Shown piece by piece: positions 1 through 8,682 of a stretch of DNA of 34,751 bases. The translations under genes and the position numbers were made by a program. The notes under the pieces are model-generated. The model did not search any database and was not told where the DNA came from. It worked only from the letters and a program-made list of their open reading frames with translations. The stretch is taken from NCBI GenBank assembly GCA_938017515.1, contig CALIJJ010000219.1:1-34751 (forward strand). The letters run 5' to 3'. Origin of the DNA: an uncultured Pseudanabaenaceae cyanobacterium (GTDB lineage: Bacteria; Cyanobacteriota; Cyanobacteriia; PCC-9006; JAAUQQ01). Position 1 is the first letter of the stretch. Every line of letters starts with the position of its first letter.

Positions 1-1580
1 TGACGCGTCATGGCCATGATGGAAGACTCTTTGCGGCGTTCGATCGCCACCTTATAGGCACCAGAGGTCTCGTTGCCATCCGCAGGACGGAAGACCAACA
101 GATTAGGAATCACGCGCAGGGAAGCGACGGTTTCCACAGGCTGGTGAGTGGGTCCATCTTCGCCCAGCGCAATGGAGTCGTGGGTCATGACATGGATGAC
201 CTGACATTGGGAGAGGGCCGACAGGCGGATGGCACCGCGCATGTAATCGGCGAACACCAGGAAGGTGGCGTCGAAGGGAATCAAGCCCGTGCCATGGAGG
301 GAAATGCCATTGCAAATCGCGCCCATGCCATGCTCACGCACACCAAAACGCAGGTTACGACCATCATAGGCACCCTTCTGGAAGTCCGTGGAGCACTTCA
401 GGTAGGTGAGGTTGGAGTGGGTCAGGTCAGCGGAGCCACCCACCAGCTCAGGAACCGCTTCGGCGATCGCATTCAACGTGATCTCCGAGGTCTTGCGAGT
501 TGCCAAAGGCTTGTCATCAGGGGTGTAGGTAGGTAGACACTTCTCCCAGCCTTCGGGCAGCTTGCCGCTGATTTGGCGCTCAAATTCAGCCGCCTCAGCC
601 GCGTACTTCGTCTTGTAGGTCGCAAAGGTCTGGTCCCACTCGGCCTCAGCGCTGGCACCGCGATCAATCGCCTTGCGCCAGTGAGCTAGGGCTTCCTCAG
701 GCACCTCAAAGGAGCCGTACTCCCAGCCCAAGTTCTTCTTGGTCGCTTCAATTTCGTCCGCACCCAGGGCCGCACCGTGGATACCGGCAGTACCTTGGCG
801 GTTCGGAGAACCAAAACCGATGGTGGTGCGAATCTTGATCAGGGTGGGCTGCTCGGCGTTTGCCTTGGCCTCCTTAATCGCCGCTTCAATGGAAGCCGTA
901 TCAGTGTCACCGTTACCCACGACAATCACTTGCCAACCATAGGCCTCATAGCGCTTGCCCACATCCTCCGTGAAAGACACGGTGGTGTCGCCATCAATGG
1001 AGATGTGGTTGTCGTCATACAGCGCAATCAGCTTGCCCAAGCCCAGGTGACCGGCCAAGGAACAGGCTTCACCGGAGACGCCTTCCATGTTGCAGCCATC
1101 ACCCATGAGCGCATAGGTGTAATGGTCAATGACGGTGCAATCCGGCTTGTTGAACTTAGCCGCGAGGTGAGCTTCAGCCATGGCCAAGCCCACAGCATTA
1201 CAAATGCCTTGCCCCAAAGGACCCGTGGTCACTTCCACACCCTTGGTCTCGAAGTTCTCAGGGTGGCAAGGGGTGCGAGAGCCCCATTGACGGAATTGCT
1301 TGAGGTCCTCCATCGTCACGCTGTCGTAGCCCGTCAGGTAGAGCAGGGCGTACTGGAGCATGGAGCCGTGGCCTGCGGACAGGACAAAGCGATCGCGGTT
1401 CACCCAGTCAGGATTCTTGGGATTGAACTTCAGGAACTTGTCCCAGAGGACGAAGGACATGGGAGCTGCACCCATGGGCAGACCGGGGTGACCCGACTTG
1501 GCTTTCTCTACGCCGTCGATCGCCAAAAAGCGAACCGAATTAATACAAAGTTCTTCGAGGGATTGGCTTGCAACAACCAT
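1..1580 (-). CDS. tkt: Transketolase (partial, C-terminus beyond left edge)
   Basis: Thiamine-diphosphate enzyme that moves two-carbon ketol units between sugar phosphates in the Calvin cycle and pentose phosphate pathway; cytosolic. The minus strand reads open from an ATG at 1580 to the window edge, giving 526 codons of a family usually near 670 residues. Visible landmarks are His31 in SGHPGLPMG, His71 in SAGHGSM, the ThDP motif GDG at 160-162 followed by Asn191 in YDDNH, and the pyrimidine-binding domain (GVREHGM) near the truncated end. It lies downstream of fabF in the same direction, 245 bp away, an arrangement common in cyanobacteria. The start is chosen because [20 protein letters not shown] matches the usual N-terminus; a weak AGG-type ribosome site precedes it. 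Identification is secure; only the end is missing. Confidence 0.96.
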   Translation of the reverse strand, partial: MVVASQSLEELCINSVRFLAIDGVEKAKSGHPGLPMGAAPMSFVLWDKFLKFNPKNPDWVNRDRFVLSAGHGSMLQYALLYLTGYDSVTMEDLKQFRQWGSRTPCHPENFETKGVEVTTGPLGQGICNAVGLAMAEAHLAAKFNKPDCTVIDHYTYALMGDGCNMEGVSGEACSLAGHLGLGKLIALYDDNHISIDGDTTVSFTEDVGKRYEAYGWQVIVVGNGDTDTASIEAAIKEAKANAEQPTLIKIRTTIGFGSPNRQGTAGIHGAALGADEIEATKKNLGWEYGSFEVPEEALAHWRKAIDRGASAEAEWDQTFATYKTKYAAEAAEFERQISGKLPEGWEKCLPTYTPDDKPLATRKTSEITLNAIAEAVPELVGGSADLTHSNLTYLKCSTDFQKGAYDGRNLRFGVREHGMGAICNGISLHGTGLIPFDATFLVFADYMRGAIRLSALSQCQVIHVMTHDSIALGEDGPTHQPVETVASLRVIPNLLVFRPADGNETSGAYKVAIERRKESSIMAMTR

Positions 1581-1825
1581 GGGTGTCTACCTAACGTGCG
1601 TGAACGGATGGTGAATGTCTTGCGACTCTTGATCGAACCCCTGGGGCAGAGGCCATCAATCGAATAAAGCTATTGAGGACGACGCATCGAACCAATAAGC
1701 ATTAATACTCAATATCCCATTGACGGGATTGATGAACAAGTGTTAAGCGCTTGAACTTTAAAAATTCTGCCGTATGAGGGGCAACAAAAAAAGTAAGTTA
1801 CGGGTAAATTGGCAATTCCATGTAC

Positions 1826-3076
1826 CTAAACATACTTGCGGAAGGCCAGGGTGACGTTATGGCCACCGAATCCAAAGGAGTTCGAGAGAGCAACATTGAT
1901 GACCTTTTCCTGAGCCTTGTTGGGGGTGTAGTTAAGATCGCAGGCTGGGTCCTGATCGACCAGATTAATTGTGGGAGGCACTAAATCCTGGTTAACGGCC
2001 ATGGCTGTTGCCACCGCCTCAATACCACCAGAGCCCCCGAGTAGGTGACCGGTCATGGATTTCGTAGAACTAATCGCGACCGATTGAGCACTCTCCCCCA
2101 ACGCCTTCTTGATGGCTGCGGTCTCGGTCGAATCGTTTGCCGGCGTACTCGTGCCATGGGCATTGATATAGCTGACCTGATCCGGAGTAAGACCCGCATC
2201 TTTCATCGCTAGCTCGATCGCCCGCGCCGCGCCCAATCCCCCCGGTACTGGCAGCGTCATATGGTACGCATCGCAGGTCATGCCATAGCCCACCATTTCA
2301 GCGTATATCGTGGCACCCCGAGCCTTCGCGTGCTCCAATTCTTCGAGAATAAGCATCCCCGAGCCCTCGCCCATGACAAAACCATCTCGCCCGGTGTCAA
2401 ACGGACGGCAGGCATGCTCTGGGTCATCATTACGAGAAGACAGGGCTCGGCAAGCCGCAAAGCCTGCAATTGACAGCGGTGTCACCGCCGCCTCAGTCCC
2501 CCCAGCCACCATGGCATCGGCATAGCCATCACGCACCAGGCGAAACGCATCTCCCACCGCATTCGCCCCAGCCGCGCAGGCCGTGACCGTACAGGAGTTC
2601 GGCCCCTTCGCGCCGATCTGAATGGCCGTCAGACCTGCCGCCATGTTGGCGATCATCATCGGAATCATGAACGGGCTACAGCGAGACGGCCCCTTGTTCA
2701 AATAGACGGTCTGCTGGTCTTCCATCACCTTGATGCCGCCGATGCCGCTACCGATGAGAACACCAACGCGTTCTGCATTCAGCTCGGTGATCTCTAACCC
2801 TGAATGAGCCACGGCCTGCTTTGCCGCTGCAACACCAAACTGGGAGAAGCGATCCATTCGCTTGGCGTCCTTCCGATCCATGTAGTCGGTTGGTTCAAAG
2901 CCTTTGACCTCCCCAGCAATACGACAAGCGTGCTTGGACGCGTCGAATGCCTTGATCGGACCGATGCCATTTCGGCCGGTAGAAAGCCCTTCCCAATACG
3001 CTTCGAGGGTATTACCGATGGGAGTAATAGCACCCATCCCAGTGACGACAACACGTCTGCCTGTGGGGTTAGTCAT
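1826..3076 (-). CDS. fabF: 3-oxoacyl-ACP synthase II (KAS II)
   Basis: Condensing enzyme of type II fatty acid synthesis: it extends acyl-ACP with malonyl-ACP, releasing CO2. The 416-residue length is normal for FabF. The thiolase-fold catalytic set is intact: Cys167 in VTACAAG, His307 in NAHGTSTPAND, Lys339 in STKS and His344 in TGHLLGGSGG. The N-terminal RRVVVTGMGAITPIG is typical. It follows acpP, its acyl-carrier substrate, in the same direction with 122 bp between them, and a terminator-like hairpin sits in that gap. No strong Shine-Dalgarno sequence is seen before the ATG at 3076, but the start gives the expected family N-terminus. tkt follows downstream. Confidence 0.97.
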   Translation of the reverse strand: MTNPTGRRVVVTGMGAITPIGNTLEAYWEGLSTGRNGIGPIKAFDASKHACRIAGEVKGFEPTDYMDRKDAKRMDRFSQFGVAAAKQAVAHSGLEITELNAERVGVLIGSGIGGIKVMEDQQTVYLNKGPSRCSPFMIPMMIANMAAGLTAIQIGAKGPNSCTVTACAAGANAVGDAFRLVRDGYADAMVAGGTEAAVTPLSIAGFAACRALSSRNDDPEHACRPFDTGRDGFVMGEGSGMLILEELEHAKARGATIYAEMVGYGMTCDAYHMTLPVPGGLGAARAIELAMKDAGLTPDQVSYINAHGTSTPANDSTETAAIKKALGESAQSVAISSTKSMTGHLLGGSGGIEAVATAMAVNQDLVPPTINLVDQDPACDLNYTPNKAQEKVINVALSNSFGFGGHNVTLAFRKYV

Positions 3077-3148
3077 AGAAAATTGACGGGAAAATTTAGC
3101 GGGGAGATTCAGTCAGAGACTTAGTCAGAGACCTTGTCGGTAAAACTC

Positions 3149-3180
3149 AAAAACGTGTGCAGGAAATCCCACACACGCTT
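3149..3180 (-). terminator. Intercistronic terminator/attenuator between acpP and fabF
   Basis: Read on the minus strand, AAGCGTGTG pairs with CACACGTTT (9 bp with one G-U) around a 12-nt loop, and the 3' arm runs into TTTTT. This is a rho-independent terminator shape lying just after the acpP stop and before fabF. It would let the small carrier-protein mRNA accumulate above fabF message; that role is inferred. Confidence 0.55.
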
Positions 3181-3198
3181 GGCGAAGAGGACAGTCGT

Positions 3199-3441
3199 TT
3201 AAGCTGCCTTCTCTTCGATGTACTTCACTGCGTCATTGACAGTTGCAATTCCTTCAGCGGCTTCGTCAGGAATTTCGATATCGAACTCTTCTTCCAAGGC
3301 CATGACTAACTCCACCGTGTCGAGGGAGTCAGCACCTAAGTCATTTGCGAAGCTCGCTTCGGGCTTCACTTCACCGAGATCGACGCTGAGCTGTTCAGCA
3401 ACGATACCCTGCACCTTTGAAAGGATTTCCTCTTTGCTCAT
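3199..3441 (-). CDS. acpP: Acyl carrier protein
   Basis: Carries growing fatty acyl chains on a 4'-phosphopantetheine arm in the cytosol and partners with FabF encoded next to it. The 80-residue acidic helical protein has the invariant DSL motif ([12 protein letters not shown]), with Ser39 as the pantetheine attachment site. Length and sequence are fully typical. The ATG at 3441 is preceded by a good ribosome site (AGAGGA, 7 nt away). The gene diverges from psaC across a 452-bp gap and is followed by a hairpin with a U-run before fabF. Confidence 0.98.
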   Translation of the reverse strand: MSKEEILSKVQGIVAEQLSVDLGEVKPEASFANDLGADSLDTVELVMALEEEFDIEIPDEAAEGIATVNDAVKYIEEKAA

Positions 3442-4139
<698 letters not shown>

Positions 4140-4213
4140 TTTCTTCTGAGGGCTTTTGCTTTTTTGCAGTTGCTCTTGGTCGTCGTTAGAAAACCAGAAT
4201 TTTTCTGAGAAGG

Positions 4214-4243
4214 CCGAGGGGGCAGTTGCCCTCTCGGTTTTTT
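4214..4243 (+). terminator. Rho-independent terminator of psaC
   Basis: A 10-bp stem (CCGAGGGGGC / GCCCTCTCGG, one G-U) with an AGTT tetraloop is followed directly by six Ts. It lies between the psaC stop and glmS, so psaC probably ends here and glmS uses its own promoter. Confidence 0.9.
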
Positions 4244-4391
4244 GATGTTTACTCTGGCAATGCGTTCTGGTCGAAAGTTTTTGAAACCACACTTTGGAAT
4301 TCAAGGACTGCGCTAGGATTGCCATTGCCCATCCCCCATTGCAAGTTTCCCCAAGCAATGGAGCTAAAGATTCCGAAGGAGCAAACGCAAT

Positions 4392-6320
4392 ATGTGCGGC
4401 ATTGTCGGCTACATCGGCCCCCAGGAGGCCACCAGCATTCTGCTGGAAGGTCTACGTAAGCTGGAGTATCGTGGCTATGACTCTGCCGGCATTGCAACCG
4501 TGTGGGAGGACAAACTCCACCGCATCCGGGCTAAGGGCAAACTATTTAACCTCGAAGCCAAGCTCGAAAGCCAAAAGACCCCAGCGACCATCGGTATTGG
4601 ACACACGCGCTGGGCAACCCACGGCAAGCCAGAGGAACACAACGCTCACCCTCACTTCGACATGACAAACCGTGTGGGTGTCGTCCAAAACGGCATTGTT
4701 GAAAATTACCGGGAGCTACGCGAGGAACTCAGGGCTAACGGTTGTGAATTCGTCTCAGAAACGGATACGGAAGTCATTCCCAACCTCATCGAGCGCCAGC
4801 TGGCAGCGATGCGCAGTGCTGGGGAACTCGATCAGTTTGATTCCCCCCTCAGGGAGGCCACACGACGGGTCGTGAATCGCCTGGAAGGAGGCTTTGCAAT
4901 CGTTGTCCTCTGTGTTGACTATCCCGATGAACTGGTCGCGGCTCGCCAACAAGCCCCGCTGGTGATCGGGTTTGGCCAGGGTGAATTCTTCTGCGCCTCC
5001 GACACCCCTGCCCTGCTCTCCCATACCCGTGCGGTCCTGACGCTGGACAATGGCGAAATGGCCATGCTGACACCGCTGGGCGTTTCGATTTCCAACTTTG
5101 CCGGCAAGCGCCTCCGCAAGCAGCCGCGCCTACTCACCGGGGCTTTGGACACTGCAGAAAAGGGGGGCTACAAGCATTTCATGCTGAAGGAGATCCACGA
5201 GCAACCCGGCGTGGTTCGTGCTTGTCTGGAAGCCTATATGCCCAAGAGCACCGGCACAGAAACCGCCCACACCGAGGAAAATCCTGCAGTCCCTCCTCAC
5301 CGTTCCCCGGTCCAGCTCAACCTGCCCGAAAGCCTCTACACCGACCTGCAACATATCCAAATCCTGGCCTGCGGTACGAGCTGGCACGCCAGCCTTGTGG
5401 GCCAACACCTCATTCAGCAACTCGCCGGAATTCCCACAACGGTTCACTACTCCTCAGAGTTTCGCTATTCACCGCCACCGCTGATGGCCAATACGCTGAC
5501 CATTGGCGTGACCCAGTCCGGCGAAACCGCTGACACACTTGCAGCCCTGGAAATGGAAAAGCAGCGACGCGATGCACACCCAGAGACAAGCTTTGCGCCG
5601 CGCTTTTTAGGCATCACCAATCGGCCCGAGAGCACACTGGCCCAGTTCACGCCTCATCTGGTTACAACCCCTGCTGGCATTGAAGTCGGCGTAGCGGCAA
5701 CGAAAACGTTTTTGGCTCAGCTCGTGGCGTTCTACTTGCTGGCCATTGACCTGGCCACCTCCAAGGGGGTTTCCACCGATAAACTGGCCCCAGTCATGCA
5801 GGGTCTGCGAGAACTTCCAGCCCAAATTGAACACATTCTTGAAACCCAAGCTAAATCCATCGAAACCCTCGCCCACGACTTCACGGAAACCCAGGACTTC
5901 ATCTTCTTGGGCCGGGGCATCAACTTCCCCATTGCCCTGGAGGGAGCCTTGAAGCTGAAGGAGATTAGCTATATCCACGCGGAGGGTTATCCGGCGGGTG
6001 AGATGAAGCATGGTCCGATCGCACTGTTGGATGCGAAGGTGCCGGTGGTGGCGATCGCCATGCCAGGTCCGGTATACGACAAAGTTCTCTCGAACGCCCA
6101 GGAAGCCAAAGCCCGCGATGCCCGCCTCATCGGCATCATGCCCGAGGAAAACGATGCGGATTTCTTTGACGACCTACTCACCGTCCCAACTGTGGACGAG
6201 CTTCTGTCCCCCATTCTGTCCGTGATTCCCCTACAGCTGCTCTCGTATCACATTGCAGCTCGCCGGGGTCTAGATGTGGATCAGCCTCGCAATCTCGCCA
6301 AGAGCGTCACCGTTGAATAA
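4392..6320 (+). CDS. glmS: Glutamine-fructose-6-phosphate aminotransferase (isomerizing)
   Basis: Makes glucosamine-6-phosphate from fructose-6-phosphate and glutamine, the first step toward UDP-GlcNAc for peptidoglycan and surface glycans. The protein begins MCGIVGYIG, so Cys2 becomes the N-terminal nucleophile of the class II glutamine amidotransferase domain (about residues 1-240; GHTRWATHG and NGIVENY visible). Two SIS sugar-isomerase domains follow (CGTSWHASL, SQSGET-type VTQSGETADT, later FLGRGINFPIALEGALKLKE), and it ends with the usual LAKSVTVE. At 642 residues it is a little longer than E. coli GlmS because of a loop near residues 280-310. An AAGGAG ribosome site precedes the ATG. 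No glmS-ribozyme-like leader is evident. Confidence 0.97.
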   Translation: MCGIVGYIGPQEATSILLEGLRKLEYRGYDSAGIATVWEDKLHRIRAKGKLFNLEAKLESQKTPATIGIGHTRWATHGKPEEHNAHPHFDMTNRVGVVQNGIVENYRELREELRANGCEFVSETDTEVIPNLIERQLAAMRSAGELDQFDSPLREATRRVVNRLEGGFAIVVLCVDYPDELVAARQQAPLVIGFGQGEFFCASDTPALLSHTRAVLTLDNGEMAMLTPLGVSISNFAGKRLRKQPRLLTGALDTAEKGGYKHFMLKEIHEQPGVVRACLEAYMPKSTGTETAHTEENPAVPPHRSPVQLNLPESLYTDLQHIQILACGTSWHASLVGQHLIQQLAGIPTTVHYSSEFRYSPPPLMANTLTIGVTQSGETADTLAALEMEKQRRDAHPETSFAPRFLGITNRPESTLAQFTPHLVTTPAGIEVGVAATKTFLAQLVAFYLLAIDLATSKGVSTDKLAPVMQGLRELPAQIEHILETQAKSIETLAHDFTETQDFIFLGRGINFPIALEGALKLKEISYIHAEGYPAGEMKHGPIALLDAKVPVVAIAMPGPVYDKVLSNAQEAKARDARLIGIMPEENDADFFDDLLTVPTVDELLSPILSVIPLQLLSYHIAARRGLDVDQPRNLAKSVTVE

Positions 6321-6429
6321 GCACATCGCAGAGAGAGGTAGGTGGTTCACATACTGTATCTAGATCAGCACGAAATTCTGCTACTTTTATACGATTGAGA
6401 TTTACATGAAATCTACCAGTTGAGGAAGG

Positions 6430-7269
6430 ATGCCCACCCAGATAAGCAATTTAAGGGAACTTTTACCCATAAAAGCATCTCAGTGGGCAAAATTTGATCT
6501 GCTCAGAACTCTGACGAGGAGAGATCTCGAAGCCCGCTACAAAGGGTCGATTCTAGGCAACCTGTGGCCACTCATCAATCAACTTTCACAACTTCTTATC
6601 TACACCTATGTCTTTTCAATTGTTCTTGAGGTCAAACTGAACCTCAAAGGTGTTGAAGTTGACGACACCATTGCCTTTGGCCTTTGGCTCTTTGCGGGTC
6701 TCGTACCTTGGATAGCCTTTACAGGGGGACTGGGACAAGCAGCTAGCTCGGTCATTGGCCAACCCAATCTTGTAAAAAAAGTCGTTTTCCCCCTAGAACT
6801 TTTACCATTAGTCCCCGTGCTATCTGCTTTCATAGAAAGCGCATTCGGACTAGCAGCGCTGATTTTTGTAGTTGCTCTAGCATCTAAGACCCTTCACTTT
6901 ACACTTGCCCTCTTGCCTTTAGTTTGGATACCCCAGCTCCTATTCACAGCTGGTTTAAGTTATTTGACAGCAGGATTAACTGTTTTCCTACGAGACATTC
7001 CTCAATCGTTGGGAGTTTTTTTGAATCTCTGGTTCTACGCAACTCCGATTATTTATCCAGCATCTGAGATCCCAACTCCCTGGCAAACATGGATTATGTG
7101 GACGAACCCAATGGCTTCTATAGTAGAGTTTTATCGAAGTATCATCCTAGACGGGAAAGTAGAACATTGGCATCAATTTGGGGCTACATCCCTCGTGTGC
7201 CTTCTATTATTCATGCTAGGACTTTTTGTATATCGACGCTTACGCCCAGCATTTGCTGATGTCCTCTAA
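6430..7269 (+). CDS. wzm: ABC-2 type polysaccharide export permease (Wzm/TagG family)
   Basis: Inner-membrane channel subunit that, with the Wzt ATPase encoded next, exports a lipid-linked polysaccharide across the cytoplasmic membrane. The 279 residues show the family pattern: an N-terminal cytoplasmic amphipathic stretch ending in LTRRDLEARYKGSILG, then about six hydrophobic segments, with the conserved FLRDIPQ and TPIIYP-type signature (FYATPIIYPASEIP) before the last helices. A strong GAGGAAGG ribosome site abuts the ATG. It is the first gene of the glycan operon, 109 bp after glmS. The DNA is clearly more AT-rich than glmS, which suggests acquisition or exchange. The gene symbol follows the family, not a proven orthologue. 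Confidence 0.92.
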   Translation: MPTQISNLRELLPIKASQWAKFDLLRTLTRRDLEARYKGSILGNLWPLINQLSQLLIYTYVFSIVLEVKLNLKGVEVDDTIAFGLWLFAGLVPWIAFTGGLGQAASSVIGQPNLVKKVVFPLELLPLVPVLSAFIESAFGLAALIFVVALASKTLHFTLALLPLVWIPQLLFTAGLSYLTAGLTVFLRDIPQSLGVFLNLWFYATPIIYPASEIPTPWQTWIMWTNPMASIVEFYRSIILDGKVEHWHQFGATSLVCLLLFMLGLFVYRRLRPAFADVL

Positions 7270-7314
7270 GCAAGACTTGATTTATTCAATAATTTTGACA
7301 TTGAGGTTCGGCAA

Positions 7315-8682
7315 ATGAGTGACGAGATTGCCATATCACTCCACAACATTTCTAAGTGCTTTAAGCGATATCATCATCCTGCCGATCGTCTTAAAGAGCT
7401 GATTTTTGAGAATCAAGCCCATGCTCAAAAATTTTGGGCTCTTAAAGACATTGATTTATCAATACCAAAGGGTAGAACTGTTGGCATTATCGGTAGAAAT
7501 GGCTCAGGAAAAAGTACACTCCTACAGATAATTGCAGGTACGCTAACACCCACAACAGGTACTGTTCAAGTTAATGGAAGAATTTCCGCATTGCTAGAAC
7601 TAGGAAGTGGTTTTAACCCTGAATTTACAGGCATTGAAAATATTTTTTTCAATGGTCAATTACTAGGCTTAAGCAAGCAGGATTTAGAGAAAAAACTAGA
7701 TGCGATCATTGGATTCGCAGACATCGGAAAATTCATTGAACAGCCGGTAAAAACCTACTCAAGTGGAATGTTTGTTCGGTTAGCATTCGCTGTTGCAGTC
7801 AATGTCTCGCCGGAAATTTTAATTGTGGATGAAGCCCTTGCTGTAGGAGATGTATCTTTTCAACATCGTTGCATGAGGCGAATTCGGAAGATGATGGACT
7901 CTGGTGTAACAACCCTTTTTGTCTCTCATGACACAGGCGCGGTCAAAACCCTTTGTAATTCAGCAATCATGATTCATGATGGACTGATTCAAGGAGTCGG
8001 CAACCCAAACGATATAACAACTGACTATTTAAGGTTAATGACTGAAATAGAGCTGAAACTGGAAGCTCAGAACCAATTAGAAGGGCGAGAAAAACTGGAC
8101 TCTAGCATCCAGTTATCTGATCAGTCTGAAGCTGCAGAAGACGAGAGTTGTGCTAACACAAGGGCAGCATCTCCAAACCAAAGGAAGCGCATCGGTAGTG
8201 GAAAAGCAAAAATTGAATCGGTAAAAATCCTTAACCAATTCGGAGATTTTCCTGGTAAAAATCCTATCTTTAGGTTCAATGAGGAGGTTGAGCTTATTAC
8301 GATCGTAAAAGCTTACAGCGATATTGAGAGTTGTATCATTGGCTTTTTTGTCTGTGATAAGAATGGGAATGAAATCATAGGTAGTAATACTCTAGAAGAA
8401 AATATCAACATTGGTTCAATCGCTAATGGCAATAGTATCAGGGTAAGTTTTAAATTCAAGCTACCTTTGAGACCGAGTTCTTACAGTCTCACAGTAGCTG
8501 GGGCAGAAAGCTATGAAGCAGTAACTTTTGACTGGGTCGACAATGCTATGGTTTTCCAGGTTTTGCCGCCTGACTCAGGCAAAAAAGTGCATGCTCTTAT
8601 TGACCATCCTATGTCTGTTTCTATCAAACAGCTTGGTGCTATAGAGCAACCCCCAGTCGATATAGAGAAAGTTTATGGATAA
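7315..8682 (+). CDS. wzt: ABC polysaccharide export ATPase with C-terminal glycan-binding-like domain (Wzt)
   Basis: ATPase partner of the preceding permease. The nucleotide-binding domain has Walker A GRNGSGKST (residues 60-68), signature TYSSGM (about 147-152), Walker B ILIVDEA (about 168-174) and the switch His in LFVSHD. Unlike short TagH-type ATPases it continues, after an acidic linker (about 235-290), into a C-terminal beta-rich domain (about 295-440, IESVKILNQFGD...YSLTVAG...FQVL). In E. coli O8/O9a and Geobacillus such Wzt domains recognise the modified non-reducing end of the glycan before export; the same role is inferred here. GAGG lies 8 nt before the ATG. The stop overlaps the next start by 8 bp, implying coupled translation. 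Confidence 0.93.
   Translation: MSDEIAISLHNISKCFKRYHHPADRLKELIFENQAHAQKFWALKDIDLSIPKGRTVGIIGRNGSGKSTLLQIIAGTLTPTTGTVQVNGRISALLELGSGFNPEFTGIENIFFNGQLLGLSKQDLEKKLDAIIGFADIGKFIEQPVKTYSSGMFVRLAFAVAVNVSPEILIVDEALAVGDVSFQHRCMRRIRKMMDSGVTTLFVSHDTGAVKTLCNSAIMIHDGLIQGVGNPNDITTDYLRLMTEIELKLEAQNQLEGREKLDSSIQLSDQSEAAEDESCANTRAASPNQRKRIGSGKAKIESVKILNQFGDFPGKNPIFRFNEEVELITIVKAYSDIESCIIGFFVCDKNGNEIIGSNTLEENINIGSIANGNSIRVSFKFKLPLRPSSYSLTVAGAESYEAVTFDWVDNAMVFQVLPPDSGKKVHALIDHPMSVSIKQLGAIEQPPVDIEKVYG

Noticed and set aside
777..1667. 296-codon open frame on the plus strand opposite tkt
   Set aside because: It lies antisense to a clearly conserved transketolase, has no ribosome site and shows no recognisable family; it is a by-product of codon bias.
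4244..4391. Possible glmS ribozyme or GlcN6P-responsive leader
   Set aside because: Only 148 bp separate the psaC terminator from glmS and none of the expected ribozyme core is visible.
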